Positions 43,188 to 51,338 of a stretch of DNA of 64,000 nucleotides are shown one piece after another (position 1 is the first letter of the stretch; every line of letters starts with the position of its first letter). The position numbers and the translations under genes were made by a program. Origin of the DNA: Pelagerythrobacter marensis (lineage in GTDB: Bacteria; Pseudomonadota; Alphaproteobacteria; Sphingomonadales; Sphingomonadaceae); contig NZ_CP144918.1 of assembly GCF_036700095.1 (NCBI RefSeq), positions 1,365,001 through 1,429,000 on the forward strand, in the 5' to 3' direction. Below the pieces are notes generated by a model that saw only the letters and a program-made list of their open reading frames with translations, made no database searches and was not told the origin of the DNA.

Positions 43188-46100
43188 ATGGCGCTGGCCG
43201 AAGACGAGAAGGGCGAAGGGCCGGAAACGGCGGCATCCGGCCGGCGAGCGCCGCGCTGGCGAGTGCGCCTGTCGCTGTTCCTCCTGGCTCTGACGGTCGT
43301 CACACTGACCGTGCTGTGGTTTTCGCGCGAGCGGATCGCCGAGGACGTCATCGCCGGGATGCTGGAGGAATACGACCTTCCCGCGCAGTACGAAATCGAA
43401 AGTATCGGCCCGGAGCAGCAGATCCTGCGCAACGTGGTCGTCGGCGATCCGGCGCGGCCCGACCTTACGGTAGAGCGCGTGATCGTGAACTTGCGCTATC
43501 GCTTCGGCACCCCGGCGATCGGCCGGGTGGTGCTGGAACGGCCGCGCCTGTTCGGCAGCGTTCGCGGCGGGCGAGCGAGCTTCGGCAGCCTCGACCGCGT
43601 CCTTTTCGCGCAAAGCGACGCGCCCCCTGGCCTGCCCGATCTCGACCTGCAACTGATCGACGGGCGCGCGCTGGTCGAAACCGACTATGGCCCGGTCGGG
43701 ATCAAGGCCGAAGGCGAAGGCGAGCTGGACGACGGTTTCGACGGGCAGCTGGCCATGGTTGCGCCGGAGCTGGAGGGGGCAGGGTGCCGCGCGGACGGGG
43801 CATCGCTTTACGGCCGATTGACCACGAGCGCGGGAAAGCCGGCATTCGCAGGGCCGCTGCGGCTGTCCGCCCTGACCTGCGAGGATGGGGGCGTGGCGCT
43901 GGCCGATCTTGCGCTGTCGCTGGAGGCGACCGGCGATGCCGATCTGGCGGGCTACGAAGGGCAGGCACGCGTGTCCGGCGGGCGCATCGCGCTGGAGGAA
44001 ACGCGCATCAACGGCATGAATGCCAATCTGCGTGCAAGCTGGCGGAACCGGCGGCTTACCGCGCGCTATTCGCTGGTCGGGCGCGGCGTTGCGCACCCGC
44101 AGGCGCAGTTCGCGGTGCTTACGGCCAGGGGAGGGTTGCGCGCGCGCGACGGGTTCTCTCGGATCGAGGTCGAGGCCGATGTCGAAGGCAACGGGCTGCG
44201 CACCGGCCGCGCGGTGGCGGAAACGCTGGACGATCTCGCGCGCGGCGGCGCCGATACCCTGATCGCGCCGCTTGCCCGGCGCATGGCCGGCGCGCTCCGG
44301 CGCGAAGAGCGCGGCAGCCGGCTGACGGGCAACCTGATCTGGCGCAGGAACGGGGATGCGGTGTCGGCGGTGGTGCCCAATGCCACTTTGCGCGGGGGCA
44401 GCGGGGCGACGCTGCTGGCGCTTTCGCGCGTCCATTACCTCGGCGGGCGCGGCCGTGCGCCGCGGCTGACCGGCAACTTGCGCACCGGCGGCGATGGGTT
44501 GCCGCAAATGGTCGGTCGGATGGAACAGATTGCGGGTCGCGACGCCGTGCTGCGCTTACGGATGGCCGACTATGCCGCCGGCGATTCGCGTGTCGCCCTG
44601 CCTGAACTCGTGCTGGCCCAGGGCGCCGGCGGGCAGCTCGGCTTCTCGGGCCGCGCGGTGGTGTCGGGCGCGCTGCCGGGCGGCGCGGCGCGCGACCTGG
44701 TCGTGCCGCTCGACGGCCATTGGTCCTCCGCGCGCGGGCTGGCCTTGTGGCACGAATGCACCGATTTCCGGTTCGGCCGCCTCGCCCTGGCCGATCTCGT
44801 GCTCGAGCGCCGCGGCCTGCGCCTGTGCCCGCCGCGCGGGGGGCCGATTCTGGCTTACGACGCGCGCGGGCTGCGGATCGCGGCGGGCGCACCTTCGCTC
44901 GATCTCGCGGGCGAGCTGGCGGGCACCGCGATACGGCTTGAAACGGGTGCGGTCGGGTTCGCCTGGCCCGGCAACCTCGCCGCACGCGAGGTGTCCGTCG
45001 CGCTCGGACCCGAAAGCGAAGCCAGCACTTTCCGCATCAGCAGCGTTCAGGCAACGCTCGGAAGCGAGATCGAAGGGACCTTCGCCGATGCCGACGTCGC
45101 GCTGTTCGCCGTCCCGCTCGACTTGCGCCAGACGGCCGGGCGCTGGCGCTATGCCGACGGGATCTTCGCGATCGGGGAGGGAAGCTTCGTCCTGGAAGAC
45201 CGGAGCGAGGAAGATCGCTTCAAGCCGCTGGTGGCCCGCGATGCGACCCTGTCGCTCGAAACCGACACGATTCGTGCCGGCGCGTTGCTGCGCGAGCCGA
45301 CCAGCGATCGCGAAGTGGCGCGCGTGGCAATCGTCCACGATCTTGCGCGCGGTGCGGGCCACGCCGATCTCTCGGTCGCAAGCCTGGTGTTCGACGAGGC
45401 GCTGCAACCCGACATGTTGAGCGAGCTGGCGCTGGGCGTCATCGCCAACACCCGCGGCACCGTCACCGGCACCGGGCGGATCGACTGGGACGGGCAAGGC
45501 GTGACCAGTTCCGGGCGGTTTTCCAGCGAGGGGCTCGACTTCGCTGCCGCTTTCGGCCCGGTTCGGGGCGCTTCGGGCACGATCGTCTTTTCCGACCTGA
45601 TCGGCCTGACAACCGTGCCGGGCCAGCGCCTGCAGGTCGCCTCGATCAACCCCGGGGTCGTAGTGACCGCGGGCGAGGTCGAATTCGCATTGCGCGAGGG
45701 GCAGTTTCTGTCGGTTGCCGGGGGCACCTGGCCGTTCATGGGCGGAACCCTGACATTGCGCCCGGTGGACCTGAATATCGGCGCGAGCGAGCGGCGCGCC
45801 TACGTCTTCGAAATCGAAGGCCTCGATGCCGCGACGTTCGTCCAGCAAATGGATTTGGGCAATATTTCCGCCACCGGCACGTTCGACGGCGAAGTGCCGA
45901 TCGTCTTCGACGAGGCGGGCAACGGGCGCATAGAGGGCGGTCGCCTGGTCTCGCGCGCGCCGGGCGGCAATGTCTCCTATGTCGGCGAGCTGACTTACGA
46001 GGACCTGTCGCCGATCGCCAATTTCGCCTTCGACGCCTTGCGTGCGCTCGATTATCGGCGGATGACCGTGGAAATGAACGGCAGCCTGTCGGGCGAGATC

Positions 46101-46412
46101 GTCACCCAGGTCCGGTTCGAGGGCGTGAGCCAGGGCGAAGGGACCAGCAAGAACTTCGTCACCCGGCAGATCGCGGGCCTGCCGCTCGAATTTCGCGTCA
46201 ATATCCGCGCCGCCTTCACCCAGTTGCTGACCAATCTGCGCTCGCTCTACGATCCGGCTTTCGTGCGCGATCCGCGCGAGCTGGGCCTGCTGTCGGACGA
46301 CGGCGAGCGGCTGCAGCGCCGCGCGCGGCCGCCCGACGATGCGCTTCGGCCCGAAAACACAACGCCCGACGAACCATCCGTTCAGACCCAGGAAAGCGAG
46401 ACAATGCCATGA
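43188..46412 (+). CDS. ydbH: YdbH-like AsmA-superfamily envelope protein
   Basis: A 1074-residue protein with one N-terminal membrane helix (LSLFLLALTVVTLTVLWFS) and a long beta-rich chain, ending in a conserved YdbH C-terminal region (AFDALRALDYRRMTVEMNGS, then GLPLEFRVNIRAAFTQLL). In enterobacteria YdbH is one of three AsmA-like proteins that move phospholipids to the outer membrane. The operon with ynbE and ydbL confirms the identity. Confidence 0.9.
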   Translation: MALAEDEKGEGPETAASGRRAPRWRVRLSLFLLALTVVTLTVLWFSRERIAEDVIAGMLEEYDLPAQYEIESIGPEQQILRNVVVGDPARPDLTVERVIVNLRYRFGTPAIGRVVLERPRLFGSVRGGRASFGSLDRVLFAQSDAPPGLPDLDLQLIDGRALVETDYGPVGIKAEGEGELDDGFDGQLAMVAPELEGAGCRADGASLYGRLTTSAGKPAFAGPLRLSALTCEDGGVALADLALSLEATGDADLAGYEGQARVSGGRIALEETRINGMNANLRASWRNRRLTARYSLVGRGVAHPQAQFAVLTARGGLRARDGFSRIEVEADVEGNGLRTGRAVAETLDDLARGGADTLIAPLARRMAGALRREERGSRLTGNLIWRRNGDAVSAVVPNATLRGGSGATLLALSRVHYLGGRGRAPRLTGNLRTGGDGLPQMVGRMEQIAGRDAVLRLRMADYAAGDSRVALPELVLAQGAGGQLGFSGRAVVSGALPGGAARDLVVPLDGHWSSARGLALWHECTDFRFGRLALADLVLERRGLRLCPPRGGPILAYDARGLRIAAGAPSLDLAGELAGTAIRLETGAVGFAWPGNLAAREVSVALGPESEASTFRISSVQATLGSEIEGTFADADVALFAVPLDLRQTAGRWRYADGIFAIGEGSFVLEDRSEEDRFKPLVARDATLSLETDTIRAGALLREPTSDREVARVAIVHDLARGAGHADLSVASLVFDEALQPDMLSELALGVIANTRGTVTGTGRIDWDGQGVTSSGRFSSEGLDFAAAFGPVRGASGTIVFSDLIGLTTVPGQRLQVASINPGVVVTAGEVEFALREGQFLSVAGGTWPFMGGTLTLRPVDLNIGASERRAYVFEIEGLDAATFVQQMDLGNISATGTFDGEVPIVFDEAGNGRIEGGRLVSRAPGGNVSYVGELTYEDLSPIANFAFDALRALDYRRMTVEMNGSLSGEIVTQVRFEGVSQGEGTSKNFVTRQIAGLPLEFRVNIRAAFTQLLTNLRSLYDPAFVRDPRELGLLSDDGERLQRRARPPDDALRPENTTPDEPSVQTQESETMP

Positions 46413-46669
46413 AGCCCGCTGAATTGACTGCCCGCCGCGCGGCTGCGACAACCCTGCCGATGCAGGGGGAAGCAAAGCCATGGTCGCGGGCGATCCGTTC
46501 GCTGGTGCTGGTGATGGCCGGTTCGGCGGCGCTGGGGGGCTGCATTTCGGTGGAGGCCCCGGACAAGCCGATCGTGATCGAGCTGAACATCAATATCCGG
46601 CAGGAAGTGATCTACCGGCTCGCGGAAGACGCGGGCAATACGATCGAGGAAAACGCGGATATCTTCTGA
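46409..46669 (+). CDS. ynbE: YnbE-like outer-membrane lipoprotein
   Basis: An 86-residue lipoprotein: lipobox LGGC near residue 45, then KPIVIELNINIRQEVIYRLAEDA, the YnbE core. In E. coli YnbE caps YdbH at the outer membrane to complete a bridge for lipid transport. The N-terminal stretch before the signal is longer than usual, so the true start may be the ATG at residue 18. Its start overlaps ydbH (ATGA). Confidence 0.9.
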   Translation: MKPAELTARRAAATTLPMQGEAKPWSRAIRSLVLVMAGSAALGGCISVEAPDKPIVIELNINIRQEVIYRLAEDAGNTIEENADIF

Positions 46670-46680
46670 TGGGAACCGTC

Positions 46681-47079
46681 ATGAACAGGAATATGTTTCA
46701 CAAGGTCTCGCTCGCTGCCGCGGCTTTCGCGCTTGCCGCAGGCGGTCTCGCCGCCCCCGTGCAGGCGCAGCGCGATCCGGCCTACGAGGCCGCGCGCGCC
46801 AGCGGCAAAGTGGGCGAGAAGATGGATGGCTACCTCGGCATCGTCGGCGCTTCCACGCCGGAATTGCAGCGGATAGTGAACGACATCAATATCAAGCGGC
46901 GCGCGGTCTATGCGGAAAAGGCGCGGGCGGCGAACGCGACGGTGGAAGAATATGCCCTGACCGCGGGGTGCATCGCCATCGCGAAGACTTCGCCCGGCGA
47001 GAAGTACCAGGCGCCCGACGGTACGTGGAAGACGCGCACCAGCGCCCCGCCGCAGCGCGACAGCCGCTGCCCCGGCTGA
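46681..47079 (+). CDS. ydbL: YdbL-like (DUF1318) periplasmic protein
   Basis: A 132-residue protein with a signal peptide ending AAPVQAQ. RDPAYEAARASGKVGEKMDGYLG, NDINIKRRAVYAEKARA and GCIAIAKTSPGEKYQAPDG are typical of YdbL/DUF1318. In E. coli YdbL assists the YdbH-YnbE bridge. GGGAA six bases before the ATG at 46681 favours this start over one at 46669 that overlaps the ynbE stop. Confidence 0.88.
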   Translation: MNRNMFHKVSLAAAAFALAAGGLAAPVQAQRDPAYEAARASGKVGEKMDGYLGIVGASTPELQRIVNDINIKRRAVYAEKARAANATVEEYALTAGCIAIAKTSPGEKYQAPDGTWKTRTSAPPQRDSRCPG

Positions 47080-47206
47080 CCCTGCCGCCGGTTCCGGCCA
47101 GGCGGGGCAAGCCGCCGATTGACTCGCCAAAAGGGGCAGCCTAAGGGGGCGGCGCCCTCGGCGGGCAGGTGTTGCGCATGCTGCGTATTTCCCTAAGGAA
47201 CACGGC

Positions 47207-47542
47207 ATGAACGACGAAAAGCCCGCACGAGAACCAATCGCCGAGGATGCGCGGATCGACGCGCTCGAAGAGCGGCTCAGGGCCGCACGCGAGCGTGAAG
47301 ATCAACGCAACCGGCCGCAAGTGCAGAGCGCCGATGCGAATTATCGCAGCGGCAACCGGGTGCTGGCGGATCTCCTGGGCGGTATTCTCGGCGGCCTCGT
47401 GCTCGGTTGGTTGGTCGATACCTTCGCCGGCACGTCGCCCTGGGGTCTGTTGGCCGGCCTGTTCCTCGGAATAGTGGTGGCCTTCAGGAACATTTTCCGG
47501 ATGGCGAACACGCGCTCCGACGACTCCTCGCCCGAGGGGTAG
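47207..47542 (+). CDS. atpI: ATP synthase protein I (AtpI)
   Basis: A 111-residue protein with a charged N-terminus and two membrane helices (LLGGILGGLVLGWLVDTF, LLAGLFLGIVVAFRNIFRM), the AtpI pattern of alphaproteobacteria. It helps assemble the c-ring or supplies magnesium. TAAGGAA precedes ATG. It opens the F0 cluster. Confidence 0.92.
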   Translation: MNDEKPAREPIAEDARIDALEERLRAAREREDQRNRPQVQSADANYRSGNRVLADLLGGILGGLVLGWLVDTFAGTSPWGLLAGLFLGIVVAFRNIFRMANTRSDDSSPEG

Positions 47543-47582
47543 CCGCGAGCGCGAATGTTCATGAGGTAGGGACGTAACAGCC

Positions 47583-48371
47583 GTGGCAGCCGAACCGGCA
47601 AAGGTCGACCCGATGTACCAGTTCACGATCGAGCCGATGTTCGGCTCGCAGAACTGGGAACTGGCGGGCTACAACATCGCCTTCACCAACAGCGCGCTGT
47701 GGATGCTGATCACCACCGTGGTCCTGGGCGTCTTCGTATGGGGCGGGACGAAGCGCCAGCTCGTGCCCGGCCGCTGGCAGATGGCGGTCGAAACCTTCAC
47801 CGGTTTCGTCGACAACATGCTGGAAGCCAATGTGGGCAAGGCCGGGCGCAAGTACGTGCCTTATGTCTTCTCGCTGTTCATGTTCATCCTCTTCGCCAAC
47901 CTCCTCGGCCTCCTGCCGCTCGGCGTGGTCGGCCTTCACCCGTTCACTTTCACCAGCCATTTCACGATCACCGGCGTTCTTGCCGCGATCAGTTTTTCGA
48001 TCGTCCTGATCGTCGGCTTCTGGAAGCACGGTTTCCATTTCTTCAGCCTGTTCGTGCCGCACGGCACGCCGCTGCCGATGATCCCGGCGATCTTCCTGAT
48101 CGAGCTGGTCAGCTTCGCCGTGCGCCCCTTCAGCCTCGCGCTGCGACTGTTCGTGGCGATGATGGCCGGGCACGTCCTGCTGGAGGTGCTGTCCAGCTTC
48201 GTGATCGACGGCACCAACGCGGGCGTCGGTTTCGCGGCCCTGGTCGGCCTGCCCAGCTTCCTGCTGATGATCGGCATCTGCGCGCTGGAAATCCTGGTCG
48301 CGGGCATTCAGGCCTATGTATTCGCTCTCCTGACGTCGCTCTACATCAACGACGCCGAGAACCTTCACTGA
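47583..48371 (+). CDS. atpB: ATP synthase F0 subunit a
   Basis: A 262-residue membrane protein. The proton-path Arg lies in RPFSLALRLFVAMMAGH and the flanking helices are typical of subunit a. Start is GTG at 47583 with AGGTAGGGACG upstream; a downstream ATG (residue 11) is less likely. Together with subunit c it forms the proton channel. Confidence 0.96.
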   Translation: MAAEPAKVDPMYQFTIEPMFGSQNWELAGYNIAFTNSALWMLITTVVLGVFVWGGTKRQLVPGRWQMAVETFTGFVDNMLEANVGKAGRKYVPYVFSLFMFILFANLLGLLPLGVVGLHPFTFTSHFTITGVLAAISFSIVLIVGFWKHGFHFFSLFVPHGTPLPMIPAIFLIELVSFAVRPFSLALRLFVAMMAGHVLLEVLSSFVIDGTNAGVGFAALVGLPSFLLMIGICALEILVAGIQAYVFALLTSLYINDAENLH

Positions 48372-48418
48372 GTTTTACCAACCCGAATTAACGAATTCGA
48401 TCCAAAGGAGTTTTTGAA

Positions 48419-48646
48419 ATGGACGTAGAAGCTGCAAAGCTGGTTGGCGCCGGTCTCGCCGCGATCGGTGCGGGCATGGCCGCGATCGGTGTGGGTAACG
48501 TGTTCGGCTCGTTCCTCGAAAGCGCGCTGCGCAACCCGGGTGCCGCCGACGGCCAGCAGGGCCGCCTGTTCATCGGCTTCGCCGCTGCCGAGCTGCTCGG
48601 CCTGCTGGCGTTCGTCGTGGCGATGATCCTGATCTTCGTCGCCTGA
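48419..48646 (+). CDS. atpE: ATP synthase F0 subunit c
   Basis: A 75-residue two-helix proteolipid. The ion-binding carboxylate is E58 in FIGFAAAELLGLL and the loop is ESALRNPGAADGQQGRL. Strong AAAGGAG ribosome site suits its high copy number in the ring. Confidence 0.97.
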   Translation: MDVEAAKLVGAGLAAIGAGMAAIGVGNVFGSFLESALRNPGAADGQQGRLFIGFAAAELLGLLAFVVAMILIFVA

Positions 48647-48722
48647 TCGACCGATACCCGTCGCCGGCCGGACTTGTGCCGGCCGGCACGCCTCTTTCCG
48701 CTGATTTCCGGGACGCGCTTCG

Positions 48723-49217
48723 ATGCCCCAGATAGCCCAGCTCGCAGATACCTATTCCAGCCAGATATTCTGGCTGCTGGTGTTCTTCGGGATCGTCTTC
48801 TTCGTCGTCGGCCGGGGCATGGTGCCCAAGGTGATGGACACCGTTTCCCAGCGTGACAGCCAGATCGCCGCCGATCTCGCCGCGGCCGAGGCCGCGCGCG
48901 CGCAGGCGGACGAGGAAGAGGAAGCCTGGCGCAAGCGCGAGAACGAAAATCGCGCCGCGGCCCAGGCGCTGATCGCCAAGGCCAAGGCCGAGGCGGCGGC
49001 CGCCAGCGAAAAGAAGCTCGGCGCCGCGCAGAAGCGGCTCGATACCAAGCTGGCCAAGGCCGAAGCCGAAATCGCCGAGGCGCGCACTTCGGCGCTGGCC
49101 GAAGTGGAAGATGTCGCGGCCGAGGCGGCGCGCGACATCGTTCAGCGCCTCGCCGGCGCCAGCGTGACCGCTGCCAGCGCCAAGAAGGCTGTGAAGGAGG
49201 CCTTGAACCATGGCTAA
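48723..49217 (+). CDS. atpF': ATP synthase F0 subunit b'
   Basis: A 164-residue protein with one N-terminal membrane helix (IFWLLVFFGIVFFVVGR) and a long Ala/Lys/Glu coiled coil, one half of the peripheral stalk. Its stop overlaps the start of the next subunit b by eight bases. Confidence 0.93.
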   Translation: MPQIAQLADTYSSQIFWLLVFFGIVFFVVGRGMVPKVMDTVSQRDSQIAADLAAAEAARAQADEEEEAWRKRENENRAAAQALIAKAKAEAAAASEKKLGAAQKRLDTKLAKAEAEIAEARTSALAEVEDVAAEAARDIVQRLAGASVTAASAKKAVKEALNHG

Positions 49218-49770
49218 CACGCCCCAGGTCTTCGCCACCGAGGCGGCCCAGACCGAAGTGGTCGAACACGGTACGGCCCACCACGTGGAGCCGGAGCTGT
49301 TCGGCCTGGCGCCGTTCCAGGTCGTCGCCGTGGCGATGATCGTGCTGATCCTGATCGCGGTGTGGAAGAAAGTCCCCGGCATGATCGTCGGTGGGCTGGA
49401 CAACAAGATCGCCGCGATCCGCCAGCAGCTCGACGAAGCCAAGACGCTTCGCGCGGAGGCAGAAGCGCTGCGCGACGAATATCGCCGCAAGGTGTCCGGC
49501 GCGGAGAAGGACGCCGAGGCGATGCTCGACAATGCCCGGCGCGAAGCCGACGCGATCCTCGCCAAGGCGGAAGAGGACAGCAAGGCGATGGTCGAACGCC
49601 GCAAGCGGATGGCCGAAGACAAGATCGCCGCCGCCGAGCGCGAAGCGATCAAGGATGTGCGCAATCGCGCCGCCACCGCCGCCGCCGCCGCCTCGCGCAA
49701 GCTGATCGCCGAAAAGCACGACGCCGATGCCGACCGCAAGCTGGCCGACGAGTTGATCGCCGGTCTCTGA
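49210..49770 (+). CDS. atpF: ATP synthase F0 subunit b
   Basis: A 186-residue stalk subunit: acidic N-terminus, membrane helix FQVVAVAMIVLILIAVWKKV near residues 35-55, then a coiled coil ending in RKLADELIAGL. It dimerises with b' to link F0 to F1. Last gene of the F0 cluster; the F1 genes are not in the window. Confidence 0.94.
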   Translation: MANTPQVFATEAAQTEVVEHGTAHHVEPELFGLAPFQVVAVAMIVLILIAVWKKVPGMIVGGLDNKIAAIRQQLDEAKTLRAEAEALRDEYRRKVSGAEKDAEAMLDNARREADAILAKAEEDSKAMVERRKRMAEDKIAAAEREAIKDVRNRAATAAAAASRKLIAEKHDADADRKLADELIAGL

Positions 49771-49845
49771 TCTGCGGTGGGGCCGGCAAGGCGCCGGAAC
49801 GATCGAAGGGCCGTGTGCTTCTTCCTGTGACGACAGGAGAATCAC

Positions 49846-50463
49846 ATGGCTCTTTCCGCAATCGCCCTCAACTGCACGCTCAAGCCTTCGGGCGGCGAGG
49901 CGAGTTCGACCGATGCGATGATCTCGGTGCTGGCCGATGCTTTCGCCGGACATGACGTTGCGCTCGCCGAAACGCTGCGCGTCGTCGACTACAATGTCCT
50001 GCCGGGGGTAACCTCCGACGAGGGGGAGGGCGACGACTGGCCGGCGCTGCGCGAAAAGATCCTCGCCCACGACATCCTGATCTTCGGCGGTCCCATCTGG
50101 CTCGGGCAGATCGGCTCGGTCGCGAAGCGGGTGCTCGAACGGATGGACGCTTTCCTCGGCGAAACCGACGACAGGGGGCGGATGCCCAGCTACTCCAAAG
50201 TCGCGGTTGCGGCGATCGTCGGCAACGAGGACGGCGCGCACTGGTCGACTTCGCAACTGTTCCAGAGCCTCAACGATCTGGGCTGGACGATCCCGGCGGC
50301 CGCGGCCTGCTACTGGGTCGGCGAGGCGATGGGGTCCACCGATTTCCAGGATCTGGAGCAGACGCCCGACAAGGTTTCGCAGACCGCCGCGGCAGTGGCC
50401 GCCAACGCGGCCCACCTCGCCGGCCTGCTCAAGGACAAGCCCTATCCCGGGCAGGACGGATAG
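49846..50463 (+). CDS. Flavodoxin-like NAD(P)H oxidoreductase family protein
   Basis: A 205-residue flavodoxin-fold protein. ALNCTLKPSGGEASSTDAM is the FMN phosphate loop, and HDILIFGGPIWLGQIGSVAKR matches the flavodoxin/NADPH-dependent FMN reductase motif; HWSTSQLFQSLNDLGWTIP is near the C-terminal half. It probably binds FMN and reduces quinones or azo compounds; substrate unknown. CAGGAG precedes ATG. Confidence 0.86.
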   Translation: MALSAIALNCTLKPSGGEASSTDAMISVLADAFAGHDVALAETLRVVDYNVLPGVTSDEGEGDDWPALREKILAHDILIFGGPIWLGQIGSVAKRVLERMDAFLGETDDRGRMPSYSKVAVAAIVGNEDGAHWSTSQLFQSLNDLGWTIPAAAACYWVGEAMGSTDFQDLEQTPDKVSQTAAAVAANAAHLAGLLKDKPYPGQDG

Positions 50464-50472
50464 CCGCCCGGC

Positions 50473-51228
50473 TCAGAAGCTGTCCTTGGCCGCCCGCAGC
50501 GCGGCGAAGGTTTCGTGCGGGGCGCCGCCGCCCCAGCGTTCGCGCAGCGCCGCGTCGTCGGCGCGCAGGAAGGGGTTGGTCTCCAGCTCGCGCGAGAGCG
50601 GCATCGGCACGGTCGGCTCGCCGCGCGCACGGCGCGCGTCGATTTCCTCGGCATAGCGGCGCAGCGCGGCGTTGTCCGGGTCTGCGTGGAGCGCGAAGCG
50701 GGCGTTGGCCTGGGTATATTCGTGGGCGCAGTAGAGCGTCGTTTTGCTTGGCAGGTCCCTGATCCGCTCGAGACTGGCCCAGAACTGTTCCGGCGTCCCC
50801 TCGAACATCCGGCCGCAGCCGAGCGCGAAGACGCTGTCGCCGACGAAAGCCATCCCCGCGTCCGCGAAATGGTAGGCAATGTGCCCCTCGGTATGCCCGC
50901 CGACGTCGATCACGCGCGCCTCGTGCGTGCCCAGCGTCACGCGGTCCCCGTGGGCGACCACGCGGTCGATCGGGGCGAGTTTCTCGACTTCGCGCGGGGC
51001 GACGACCGTGGCCCCGGTCGCGTCCACGATGGCCCGGTTCCCGCCGGCATGGTCGGGATGCCAGTGCGTGTTCCAGATCTGCGTGATCCGCCAGCCTTTC
51101 GCGTCCGCCTGGCGCATGTATTCGGCGCCGTCGGGAGTGTCGATGCAGGCGGTTTCGCCGCTGTCCGGGTCGTGCAGCAGATAGCCGTAGTTGTCGTCGA
51201 GACAGGGGAACTGGTGAACTTCGAACAT
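50473..51228 (-). CDS. gloB: Hydroxyacylglutathione hydrolase (glyoxalase II)
   Basis: A 251-residue metallo-beta-lactamase-fold enzyme. The metal motif is NTHWHPDHAGG; GGHTEGHIAYHFADAGMAFVGDS and LYCAHEYTQANARFA supply the remaining ligands, and the C-terminal HAGH-like tail has ETNPFLR. It hydrolyses S-lactoylglutathione to glutathione and lactate, completing methylglyoxal detoxification. AGGA eight bases before supports the ATG at 51228. Confidence 0.95.
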   Translation of the reverse strand: MFEVHQFPCLDDNYGYLLHDPDSGETACIDTPDGAEYMRQADAKGWRITQIWNTHWHPDHAGGNRAIVDATGATVVAPREVEKLAPIDRVVAHGDRVTLGTHEARVIDVGGHTEGHIAYHFADAGMAFVGDSVFALGCGRMFEGTPEQFWASLERIRDLPSKTTLYCAHEYTQANARFALHADPDNAALRRYAEEIDARRARGEPTVPMPLSRELETNPFLRADDAALRERWGGGAPHETFAALRAAKDSF

Positions 51229-51262
51229 GGCCCGCATCCTACGCGTCCCCGCCCCTGTAGGA

Positions 51263-51294
51263 AAGGCCCGCCTGCCGGGTGGCAGACGGGCCTT
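51263..51294. terminator. Bidirectional-type terminator after gloB/rpsA boundary
   Basis: AAGGCCCGCCTGCC and GGCAGACGGGCCTT pair around GGGT with one mismatch. It lies between the rpsA stop and the gloB start on the minus strand, so it would end rpsA transcription. Confidence 0.65.
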
Positions 51295-51306
51295 CCTGTC
51301 GCCTCG

Positions 51307-51328
51307 TGTCCCCGCCGTCGCGGGGACA
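51307..51328. terminator. Second hairpin downstream of rpsA
   Basis: TGTCCCCGC (51307-51315) and GCGGGGACA (51320-51328) are exact complements with a four-base loop, just after the rpsA stop on the minus strand. It may stabilise the mRNA end or help termination. Confidence 0.55.
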
Positions 51329-51338
51329 TGCGGCAGGG

